A stretch of 64,000 bases of DNA from Yamagishiella unicocca. Lineage: Eukaryota > Chlorophyta > Chlorophyceae > Chlamydomonadales > Volvocaceae. The notes beneath the pieces were generated by a model. It searched no databases. It was not told the DNA's origin and was given only the letters and a program-made list of their open reading frames with translations. Position numbers and translations under genes: made by a program. Below, piece by piece: positions 1 through 9,655 of the stretch. Location of the stretch: the NCBI GenBank assembly GCA_003116995.1, contig BDSL01000007.1, positions 1,240,001 to 1,304,000 of the forward strand. The letters are read 5' to 3'. The first letter of the stretch is position 1. Each line of letters begins with the position of its first letter.

Positions 1-311
1 CTCTGTTCGAAGAATGCTCGTGCTGACTATCCGCCGACGCGGCGGCAGCTGTCATCCCCGCAATGCGTCTCCGTCCCTGCCTTGCCCCCTCCCAGAACTG
101 CCTCTCAGCTGCCTTGTGCTCCCGCGCCCCAATGCACGACGCCGCAATTCGGTACTAGCGATGGGGACATGCTCCCGACATGCTCCCCGGCTCTACCCCC
201 CGATACTACGCCCGCTATGAACCCTTCTACACCGCCCGGCCCGCAGGCTATGGCGAGGCCAGCCAACGAATTCCCCTCTTCCCCGCACCCCTCCCTGGAG
301 GCTACCGATGC

Positions 312-732
312 CTATGAGTCCCCGGCCGCGGCGCCGTCGTCCCCAAAGCCTTCGCCGCCCTCTCCGCCCGCAAGATCCCCCTCGTCGCCTAGGCCCTCAC
401 CCGGCCCCATCTCCGCCTCGTCGTACACCGCCTCGTCCAGCCCGTCCTCGTCCTCGTCCTCCCCCTCCGCTCCACCGGGCAGCACCTCGAACTCCTCCCC
501 CTCCATCACAACGCCCTCGTCATCCATGTCTGCGGCCAGGCAGGCAGGCAGGCAGGTCGGCAGGCAGGCAGGTCGGCAGGTCGGCAGGCAGGCAGGCAGG
601 CAGGCAGGCAGGTCGGCAGGCAGGCAGGCAGGCAGGCAGGCAGGTCGGCAGGCAGGCAGGTCGACAGGCAGGCAGGCAGGCAGGCAGGTCGTCAGTCAGT
701 CAGTCAGTCAGTCAGTCAGTCAGGCAGGTCGG

Positions 733-764
<32 letters not shown>

Positions 765-3700
765 TCGGCAGGCAGGCAGGCAGGCGGGCAGGCAGGCAGG
801 CAGGCAGGCAGGTCGGCAGGCATGCAGGTCGGCAGGCAGGCAGGCAGATCGGCAGGCAGGCAGGTCGGCAGGCAGGCAGGCAGATCGGCAGGCAGGCAGG
901 TCGGCAGGCAGGCAGGTCGGCAGGCAGGCAGGTCGGCAGGCAGGCAGGTCGGCAGGCAGGCAGGTCGGCAGGCAGGCAGGTCGGCAGGCAGGCAGGCAGG
1001 TCGGCAGGTGGGGCAAAATCAGCAAACCACTTGCCACGGAATGGTTTGGCTACAGGTACATGGCGGCAGCGAACGGCACAAAGCCAATGACAGCTGGGAT
1101 GAACAAGTGGCCATGTAAGGGGTGGTGTACGGGCTGTGCACTGGGCTGTGGGCCCGACAACCGGGCGGTGGGGGCGAATGGATAACATCGGGCGAGTTGA
1201 AGGTTCGATCGGTAGCAGCATCACGGTGGGCATGGGCGAGGCCGCTGCGCCCCACGCCAGGTACCCACCCTCAAACTCGGGCTCCAGCAGGGACAGCTCG
1301 TTGTAGTAGTACTTGACGGGGTTGGGCCAGATCTCGTCCTTGAGGACCTCAGCGATCTGCGGCGGTTGCCGGTCCGGCCACAGGGCAGGGAGCGAGGCAG
1401 GGCAGCTAGCGTCAGCTGGGTGGCGAAATTTGTTGGAAGGTTGACTGAACCAAGTGCCATGAGGAACGACGACCAACGGCCTCCGCCTCCGAAATAGCGG
1501 TCCCGCAGCAGGCGCCAACAGACACTTCACGCTTCCCCCCCAGCACACGCGGGTGCGTCCGCACCACTTTGGCCGGGGCGCCTCGTCCTGCATTTCCCGC
1601 TTTCCCCTGCCCTCGCGGCTCCGCTCCGAACCCGCACTACACACGCCACAGCGCACTAGGCGAGCTGCTGCCCAGGTGGGAACCCCGCATCGCCCGGCGA
1701 ATCAACTACTTCTACCCCCAGCTGCCTGACCTGCCCCTTACATTGCCGACACCCATTGCCGCCTCCCCATTGACCCCACTCCTCCTTTTCCCGCTCACAA
1801 CCTTCCGTTCCACCGCCCCCGTCCGCTAAATGCTCGCACCCTCCTACTAGGTACGCCTCATGCCACCTCATGCGCCTGGACTCACTCCCCAGCACGGAAG
1901 CGTGCACGAGTTTCCCTCGCAACCCTCCCCAGCACACGCCAACATGCCTCCCTGGAGCCCCTCGGCCCCGCCACCGGCCCAGCGGACGTAGCCGCGTTTC
2001 CTGTCGCTGCTCCCCCCGCCTCATCCCCTCCCTCCCCGCCTCACCTCGTCTGGTGTCCCCTCGCCCACCGGCTCGTTGGTGACCATCCAAGTGAAGAACT
2101 GACGGGTTGGCGGAGAGCGGAGCGGGGCAGGGCAGCGCAGGGCATGTCTTGCACCAGCTGCACACCGTGGGAGCGCTCTTAACACATGCGTGCCGGGTGA
2201 CTCGTAAACGACGTCTTTGGTGGTAAGATCTTTGTGGTAAGATCCTGCCCGAAGGGGATCCCCCGCCGTAAGGGCTCCGCGCAGGCTCTTTGGCCGTGCG
2301 CTGTGGCAACAGCTATGGGAGGAGCGCTCCCTTTGCAGCCGCTGTGTGAGCGCCTGCATGGCTGTATGCCCAGGCGAGCACACGCAGCGTCCCGCGCACC
2401 CCTTGTACCTGAACCCCCTCCCCCAGCTTCTTAACGGATTTTTCTGGCATCCACGGGTCTTGCTCGAAATCCCCCAGCTGTGGACCCCCCAGCTATCCTA
2501 CCCATGTCGTGTAAACGGTTTTCATGCCACCCCCCCAGCTGTGGCCCCGGCGCCTCCACATCAGCACAACATAAGAGCGACCCTCTGACACGTTAGAAGA
2601 CCGCGTATAAGCCCCAGCTGGCACCAGGCCGCAAACCCCAGCTGACCGCAAGCTGCTCCATTCACCCACAGCTGTGTTGGTGTCACCGGGTATGGCCCTG
2701 CCCTGCCCTGTACGGCCAGACACCAATCCCCTGTGCCACTGTAGTCCCCACCGCGCGCCGCCCACCGCCCGCCTCGCAATCTGTCTTCCGGCCCCTCCTC
2801 CTCTATGCCGCTATCCGCGTTCTCTGCTGACAACCAAGCCCGCCACATCCTTTGCGCATGAACGTTTTTGGGTGCTCCGAAACTTACTATGTACGACGGT
2901 CCGAACTCCCCCATGAGCCCCGGCACCTGCGGACGGCAGAGGAGCCGACGGCGATGGGCCGCGGTGGGCAGCAAGTAGTCAGGGGCCAACACCCAGCGCA
3001 GATATCATTACGGGGCAGAACTGCAAGCCGCAACTGCAAGGGTGCATGGGGAAGCATGGGAAAGGGAGATACCCCTGCTACCCATGTGGGCCCCTGTGGC
3101 CCTTGCTACCCATGTGGCCCCTGCTACCCATGTGGCCCTGAGCTACTCACAAAGCCCTGCTTCCAGTCGATCGAAGCCGCCTCGATGACAACCTTCCCGT
3201 CGTCTCCGTAGTGGAAGGACTTTGTGAGCGTAGGGTTGCTGAAGTAAGGGTTTTGTGGCGTGAACGTGAGGACAATCTTGAACCCCGACTTGATGTCGTC
3301 GAAGTCAATCACATCAAGCTGCGGGTGCAGACAAGATGTGGGTGTGGGAGGAGCGGCAGTGGGGCTCAGGCCGCGACACACGCGCCATGTCTGGCCACGT
3401 CACGCGTTTGCCACCATCATAGCCCCCTCACTGGCAAAAGCAGCAGCCCCGACACTATGCGTTTCACCCAAGCCCTCACGCCTGCGTACCTCAGACATGA
3501 ACTCTAGGATTGCGGTGTCATCGTCCGACAGCTGGTCAGCCAGGGCCGGGTGCGAAGTCAGCGTCCGCTGCCAGAACAACGGCACTTTTTTTATGATCTC
3601 CGCGCGCTGGCCGTAGATCGGCCTGCGCTTTTTGTTGTATTCCTGCTCCACTGCCAACACACGGTCGCTGGCCTCGTCGTTTACCTGTGCGGAGCCGTCG

Positions 3701-3948
3701 TGAGTTTCCGCACGCCTAGTCCAACGCACTCGACACATTTGCACACCTACCTTGTCTAGAGCTTTTTGGCAGTCTTCAAGATCAGCTGCCCAGCGGTCCT
3801 CTACAAAATCCGCGGCGCCTTCTTCCAGCCCTCCATTGGTGTCCGCTGGGATGGTGCCTTCTCCAGCCTCCTGATCAACGCCATGAGCTTTCAATGTTCC
3901 CACATCACCTTCATCTGCTTTCAGGCGTTTTGGTGATGGTTCAGACAT
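312..3948 (-). CDS. SET/NAP1-family histone chaperone
   Basis: Predicted nuclear histone chaperone that shields histones H2A/H2B or H3/H4 during nucleosome assembly. Exons by phase: 3751-3948, 3490-3684, 3151-3318, 2045-2098, 1269-1356, 312-529, giving about 306 residues. An N-terminal coiled-coil dimerisation stretch (DLEDCQKALDK into VNDEASDRVLAVEQEYNKKR) is followed by the earmuff core (DVIDFDDIKSGFKIVLTF, FHYGDDGKVV), the family signature FFTWMV and WPNPVKYYYNE. The last exon is a long Asp/Glu/Gly-rich acidic tail, typical of SET. The ATG at 3948 is the first in frame after a short leader and precedes a basic motif (SPKRLKADEG). A short linker exon usually lies between the core and FFTWMV; I could not place one between 2099 and 3150, so that join is uncertain. 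The last intron is a large minisatellite. Family assignment is firm; whether it is SET or NAP-related protein is less so. Confidence 0.88.
535..1012. repeat. GGCAGGCAGGTC-type minisatellite inside the last SET/NAP intron
   Basis: About 480 bp of 4-bp CAGG steps interrupted by GGTC variants, with a short CAGT block near 690-722. On the transcribed (minus) strand it is an almost pure CTGC/CTGA pyrimidine-rich tract ending directly in the acceptor CCGCAG next to the acidic-tail exon at 529. It therefore forms nearly the whole polypyrimidine side of the intron. The plus-strand reading frames of repeated Ala-Gly-Arg-Gln are artefacts of the repeat. Confidence 0.95.
2421..2644. repeat. Array of CCCCAGCT direct repeats separating short inserts
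   Basis: CCCCAGCT occurs six times, at 2421, 2472, 2487, 2533, 2612 and 2637. The first long insert (2429-2471) carries the dispersed-element core with CCACGGGTCTT. The insert at 2495-2532 carries GTAAACGGTTTTCATG, another variant of the same core. The insert at 2541-2611 is 71 bp and unrelated by eye. The layout is what repeated insertion into one target with target-site duplication would leave. It lies in an intron of the minus-strand SET/NAP gene. Confidence 0.75.
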
Positions 3949-5410
3949 TGTAGAAGTGTTTTTGATGGACAAAGCAGGTTTACGGAACTGACGACGATGC
4001 CAGCATGCACTGGTTCGAGCAGTTACGGTTTAAATCTCTACATCAATACATAAGTGATAGTAAGTTTTATGTGGCTGTAGATGCTAAGTGTGTGCATTGC
4101 CTACTTGCATGGATCACATGGATCACTGTTTTGCGACATTGCGAGGCACCAATTCGGTCAGTCTCGCAATACCCTTTTGTATGCAAATATTCGGACTTCT
4201 GCCCGCCATTTCCTTTCTAAAGGCTGGGTTGTTACACGAATTTGTATAGTGTTGGCCTCCGCACAAGGTTGGCCATGCTCTCAGCAACCGTTCCTCTGTG
4301 CTGGAGGCAAACTCACATAGCAGATATTCAAGCATGGGGGAAATCCGTTAGCAACGCGGCGCCGCTGCAACGCCCTTCGTGGTGCCGGCCGTCCAGCGAG
4401 CATAGGCGAGGTGCGAAGCGCGTACTCCATCCCGCGGTTTGCAGTCTGCAACGCATCAGAATTCTCGTCGCGCCTTTTGACGGCAGGTGATGTTTCGACC
4501 AGCGGACGGCAAGGCGCGACGGCTCGCCTAGTTGCATCGGCCGCTGGCGACAGCTTTGGGCCCGGCGGTGGGCAATTCGCGCAGTTCCGCGATTTCCAGC
4601 GTCAGGCCAGCACGGCCGCCCGGCAGGAGCTGGATGACGATCAGTTGGCCGCCAGCAGCTCGGGCGCGGGGGGACCCCGTCCGGTGCGAGGCCAGCAGGG
4701 CAGGCAAGTACAAGCGCTCGCTCGTCCCAAGCCGTGGTCAGCACGCACCACCAATCGCGCAGCGGCCAGTCAATCCACGGGCGCATTGATTTCCCCTCCG
4801 TAATCGACGTGGAAACCGCACCGAACCTGGGGTCCGGATTTCGTCGTTCGCCCACAAGTCAGGCTAGATGCTGGCTTCCTGGTGGCTCCTCTCCTGTGAG
4901 GGCAGAGAGGGCGCACTCTGGTCGACACCCCCCCTTACCGCACCGGCGGTATACGACCTTCGTCTTTCGCATCCACGGGTCTTCCTCGAAACCCCGCACC
5001 GGCGGCAGGGGCGTTCTGGGTGGCGAGGGATGGGCAATGCTCCGCACCCAGCTGCGGAAACGGATACAGCCGGGAAGGTCCTGAGCGCAGAGAGTCGGTC
5101 GGCGCGTAGCGGGGAGAGCCTCTGGGCGGGCCGGGACAGTCGTAGCGACGCACGCGAGCACGTCGTCTAACCCTTATCACCGAATGCGAACCACCCGGTC
5201 GAGCATCAGCGGCGCCGCCGCGGCAAGTTCGGAGGGCGCCCGGATGGACCCAGATCACGAACCGCTGCCGTAAGGGCTTCCAGGTGGCAACCAGCCGCGC
5301 AGTAAGGCCTAGCCAGCTAGGCGCACAGTGGTGTAACCCTCCCCCCCCCACACGTCCCCATCCCCACCCCCACCCGCACCCCACCACTTGGTGTGGCTGC
5401 CTGCAGGCAG
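3949..5410. other. Region between SET/NAP and the helical-protein gene; possible 5' exons
   Basis: This must hold the SET/NAP promoter and perhaps upstream exons of the plus-strand gene. A frame open from 4321 to 4803 (plus) is rich in Arg, Ser and Ala and low in acidic residues at first, like a mitochondrial presequence. It could join the exon at 5411 through a GTACAA donor near 4710. It has no in-frame ATG, and an overlapping minus frame (4328-4855) is as long, so I do not call it. A short dispersed element lies at 4938-5005. Confidence 0.35.
4938..5005 (+). repeat. Short dispersed element with 12-bp flanking direct repeats
   Basis: A 44-bp insert (4950-4993) containing the family core CATCCACGGGTCTTCCTCGA is bounded by perfect direct repeats CCGCACCGGCGG at 4938-4949 and 4994-5005. 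The repeats look like a target-site duplication. The 5' half (TACGACCTTCG) is shared with the copy at 38288-38395. Confidence 0.85.
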
Positions 5411-7890
5411 ATGCCGTACAGCAAATCGTACTGGCGCCAGCTTCCGCAAGGTGAGCCCCCAGTGCTCGACTGCCAGGGCGCCGACCAACACCGGCGGCGG
5501 AAACGTAGGCACCCAGGGATGAGGCGCGGACCAGGGATAGGGGGCCTTGAGAAGCGGCTGTGGGTGTGGTACCACTGGCGGGTCACTTCCGCCCGGGGCC
5601 CTGACACCGGATTCTGCGACTCGGGTGCAGCCGGGAGGGCCGGGTGGAGCAGGCGGCTGCAGGGAGGGCCGGGTGGGGCAGGCGGCTGAGAGAGGGCCGG
5701 GTGGGGCAGGCGGCTGCAGGGAGGGCCGGGTGGGGCAGGCGGCTGCAGGGAGGGCCGGGTGGGGCAGGCGGCTGCAGGGAGGGCCAAGGTCTCCCGAGGT
5801 ACCGAGGTATCGGGGCAGCCAGGTAGAGGTCCGGATATGTCGATGTGGACTCCAAGCCTCTTACACTGCATCACTCGACTGGGCCGGCCCCCAACCTACG
5901 GTCCGGCACCTTGCAACATGGCTTGGCATGAGCTCGTCGTGGATGGGACGGTATGGTATAGTGTGGGTCCACGTCCTATTGGTATAGTGTGGGTCCACGT
6001 CCTATTGGTATAGTGTGGGTCCACGTCCTACCAAACCCGCATCCGCGAACCTTTCGGCGGCCACTGCGACAGTGTCCACTGCGACAGCGGCCTGTCACCG
6101 CCCCATCCACACCCACCCTCCCTCGAGTAAGGTTCTAAACGGTTTTCCTTGGTACACGGGTCTTCCTTGCAACCCCCCGAGTAAGGCTGGTTCGCGCGGC
6201 CCGACTACACGCCCGCCACGCTGTACGAGGAGATTGTCAGGCGCTGCGAAAAGAACACTTGCGGTGAGTGAGGAGGCGCGGCGTGTGGTATGGCGGGGGT
6301 GGGGGACATGGCCTCACAAAGGACTGGGTCTCTGCTGTGGGCACCGGCTGTGAGGCAGCGGGCAGCGTGACGTGCTGAAGCGCACGCGACTGGCACCAGG
6401 GCAGCATCGCATTGCTTGGGAGAGCACGCCGGCGTGGCGGGCGGGACGGCCCAGGCTGTGTGGGTATGGAGGAGGCGGGAGGGACGGGCGCGCGTTGGCG
6501 GTGAATCAACGGCAACGGCCAACGGCCACGTGTTCCCCGCGCACAACGGCCAACCGCCACGCTGTCGCCTGCTCCACAGGTGTGGACGCGCTCTACATGA
6601 TCTGCAAGCTCGCAAGCAGCCCACAGGAGGCGCGAGTGGCGCTCAATGCATTCGCCGCCGTACGGGCGTCGCTCGTACGACAGGGCAAGGTGGCGCCGTA
6701 CAACGAGCGTCTAGCCGTGGCGTTCGTACATGTGAGGGTTGCTTGGGCCGTTACGTAATTTAACGCGCGCTCTCCTTGTTCCCGGCGGCGCCCCTTCTCA
6801 CCACACCTGCCCTCTCCGTCGCGACCGCCGTGCATGGTGCGCCCACCATCGCCATCACGTTACCAACCCGTCTCTCGTGCCGTACGCCCATCACCTGCAC
6901 TGTCGCCCTGCCCACGGCCTACCCGACCACCATCCATCCAACGCGCGCTTAACGCCTCCTGCGCTTAGTAATGTTCTCTCTTCCTCCTACGTCGTGTGCA
7001 TGGGTTCCCTCTCCCCCCTCCCAAACACACACACCACCAACAACAACAAGTTTCCTGCCAAACACACACCGCCACCGCCACCAGATGATCCGCGCCGCTG
7101 ACGCCCCCGACGTGCTAGTGGAGGCTCTCCGCCGTGCCCCCGAGCTGGGCCTGCTGCTGAGCCAGACCCGGCTGCACGAGCTGCTGCGACAGTGGGGCGA
7201 GCTGGGGGAGCTGGCGAAGATTGAAGAGGTGAGGGAGGCGGGAGGCGAGGCATGCAGGAGGTGGAGGCGACGAGGACAGGGGCGGAGGCTAAGCGGGTGC
7301 GATCCAGGACCCTTACCTGGGGTCCACCGACGAACCGCCCGTGTTTGTGAGACCGGCACGACCCCTGCCCTCATGCGAACAACCGGTGCCGGCGTCACAC
7401 ACGCCCCGCCTCATCCGCCACACCCGTCCTGCCACAACCTGTGTCTTTCTCCACTTTCCACTTCGTGCAAGGTGCTGGGCGCGATGCCGCTGGGCGGCGT
7501 ACCGTACAACCACGTGACGGCGTATATCGTCATCCGTACTGCGGTCAACCTTGGCGCCCAGGACAAGGCGGAGTATTACGCGGCTGCCATGGTGCAGCGG
7601 CAGGTGGGTGGAGGGGGTATACACAAAAAAATCGTTTAATCCACGGATCCACGGCCGACAGACCAAGGGCGGCAGGGGGGGGGGTGTCGCAGCGCGGCCG
7701 CCCACAGGGGCAGAGCAGGGGCAGCGGCAGGGGAACGAACACCGCCAGGCGTTAATGTGCCCTCCCAACCCACGCCGTCCTCGCCCCGCATGTTGGCGCC
7801 GCCGCGCAGATCCGGCTGACAAACAGCGCAGCACGTCTGCTGGAGCTCGGGCGAGAGCGGCAGCAGCAGGCAGTGGCGGCGGAGCAGTAG
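5411..7890 (+). CDS. Uncharacterised alpha-helical protein, possibly organellar (PPR-like)
   Basis: I do not recognise a named family. Six exons join in phase: 5411-5450, 6186-6263, 6580-6731, 7085-7228, 7472-7603, 7810-7890, giving 208 residues from the ATG at 5411 to the TAG at 7888. The product is nearly all helix: a segment with WFARPDYTPATLYEEIVRRC, then helix pairs (LYMICKLASSPQEARVALNA; LVEALRRAPELGLLLSQTRL; YNHVTAYIVIRTAVNLGAQD) and a charged Gln-rich end. The helix-turn-helix rhythm of about 35 residues recalls pentatricopeptide-like or mitoribosome-associated helical proteins, but that is inference. The real start may lie upstream, since the first exon is only 40 bp and preceded by a good acceptor (GGCAG). 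Several introns carry minisatellites or dispersed elements; the second exon begins at the edge of one insertion. Confidence 0.72.
5630..5790 (+). repeat. 29-bp minisatellite in intron 1 of the helical-protein gene
   Basis: About five tandem copies of a GC-rich unit built on GGGCCGGGTGGGGCAGGCGG with TGCAGGGA spacers; one copy has CTGAGAGA instead. It lies wholly inside the intron between 5450 and 6186. Confidence 0.9.
5950..6030 (+). repeat. 26-bp tandem repeat
   Basis: Three copies of a unit containing GGTATAGTGTGGGTCCACGT joined by CCTATT, in the same intron. I see no other role for it. Confidence 0.9.
6124..6186 (+). repeat. Short dispersed element at a 3' splice site, 9-bp direct repeats
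   Basis: A 45-bp insert (6133-6177) with CTAAACGGTTTTCCTTGG and ACACGGGTCTTCC is bounded by CGAGTAAGG at 6124-6132 and 6178-6186. The right-hand repeat supplies the AAG acceptor used for the exon starting at 6186. The element therefore sits exactly at the intron's 3' end. Confidence 0.85.
7625..7672 (+). repeat. Second dispersed repeat family, copy 1
   Basis: CCACGGCCGACAGACCAAGG preceded by AAATCGTTTAATCCACGGAT, in the last intron of the helical-protein gene. The same core (CACAGCCGACAGACCAAGGG) occurs at 22090-22112 and again at 29117-29139 in an EEP-nuclease intron. A weaker match (TTCAATCCACGGTCGGCAGG) lies at 10030-10052. Confidence 0.7.
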
Positions 7891-9655
7891 TGCGCTGCAG
7901 CCGGTGAAGAGCGTGGCGCTTGACCCGCTGGTGGAGATGCGCGCAGGGTCTGGGGCCTGTTGACAACCTACAAAGGCGCTCATGCGACATATCCTATTTA
8001 AGTCTCTTCGATCGCCCGACGCGCCGCTCCTGTACGGCGATTGATTCCTACTCCGGTGCTCCTTGTCAGGCAGGGCGCAATGGGATTCGTCCGCAGTCGG
8101 TTCAGTACCCAGCCAACGTGTAGTTCTGCTAGCCGCCATGTCAGCTAATCCGCGTGTTGTCCATAACCACGTGTTACGCCAGAAAATAACAAAAAAATAA
8201 CAAAAAAATAACAAAAAGATAGGGGGGACTAAATCCCAGCCCAGCCCAGGCCATTGACGTTATGGAAGGCGCGACCAGATACGTGATGCTTCACCGTCGT
8301 CATTGCCTGTGCGCGGTAACTACCGTGAGAGTCCACGCAAACAACAGGCAGCAGGCACCCACACTCAAGGCGTCACACCCAGGTGTGAGGCGGACACGTA
8401 TTTGACCTACGAAGCGAGGAAGAGTTTTAGGGAGGGGAAGGGAGGAGGTGGAGGGCAATGCGTGTGTTCGCAATGCATCATGCACTGAGGCACGGCCCTT
8501 AGCAACCCTGTCACATGCTGTATAGTGTGTGTCACATGAGTGTCAGGTGCGAGGTTCAACGCAGACTGGTCGACATACTCTGCGTTGAACAAGATGCAGT
8601 TAAGCTGAAGTGACACACTGGTGATGGTGCAGACGTGCTAACCCGTTGCAGGCATACGGTCAGGCTGTGGGTCCGTTTCACGGTTACAGGGTTGCTGGAG
8701 AGGTGACCCTCGCATACCCTTCAACTTCTCTTCAATGTGCAGCTGCGCGCGCACACCAAAGCATCCTCACAGTGCCACAAGCCGATAACTTACGACAAAA
8801 CCCGGCTGAGCACATGCTCCTTTATAGGTCACTCCCTGCACTGGCAGCCAACACGGCACGCCATTGCCTCAGTACAAAAACATCATATGTGTCATCTCTA
8901 TAAGGAAATGCGAGAAATCTCTATCCCGTTGGGCAGCCACATCTCCGCGACGCCGCTGTCCGGGGCTAGTGGCAGCTAGCAGGACGTATTAGCAATGTGA
9001 TTCGTGTGTAGCCAGCCACCGTACAGAAGAACAGAGCTTTCGTCTCTACGACCCGCGTAGCCGCCTGTAAGCATCACTCACATCCCGTCATTGTCAAAAT
9101 GTCTGCCTAAAAATAAAATCGGTCTTGCGGTTTAAGCAAGAACACTCTCTCTACATGCGTGCATGCGCGAGGATGCGCCGCCTCTCTACACACGACACCC
9201 TCCTCTTTTGGTGGTATACAACACTGCCCCTCCATGCAAACACACTACGTGGGGTTTGCCCGAAAGCGCCTCTTTATGGGGGACCCTCGCACCTCGGAAG
9301 CTAAATCGATCAGCAGCCTTATACGGTGAATGTCCTACGACTGAATAACGGAATACCGCATTTCTCGCTTTCGCTGGAAGGCGAAGCAGGATGCGGTTTC
9401 CAGCTGACTCCAACCATCTTGGTCTTCCAACCCCATCCAATGTCGCTGACCTTCATAACGTTTGGCCTGTGCCTGGCTGGCGCTCGGCATCCGAGCCAAG
9501 CTCGAAAAAAACCAGCACCCAAAACGTAACCAGACTGCACCTCAGCAGCAAAGCGCGGTGGGCCACGAAAGTCACAGTTCGCAGCGAACGTCACGATCCT
9601 CAGCGGTCGGGTAAGATGCGGCCGACGCCTCCTGGCCAGGACAGGTCAGGGGCAT
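7891..9655. other. Intergenic region, no gene recognised
   Basis: This separates two genes that converge on it, so it should contain both 3' UTRs. It is less GC-rich than the coding parts and has an A-rich run of AACAAAAAAATAAC repeats at 8185-8220. The short open frames here show no domain, no consistent splice phase and no bias. Confidence 0.6.

Noticed and set aside
535..1012. CRISPR-like appearance of regular short repeats
   Set aside because: Units are 4-12 bp with no unique spacers, in a eukaryotic intron.
82..1185. 367-codon plus frame with Pro/Ser start and long Ala-Gly-Arg-Gln repeats
   Set aside because: It crosses the acidic-tail exon of SET/NAP and the CAGG minisatellite on the wrong strand; the repeat has no stop in several frames.
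4328..4855. 175-codon minus frame opposite the possible presequence
   Set aside because: Neither this nor the plus frame has an ATG and second exon that fit; left uncalled.
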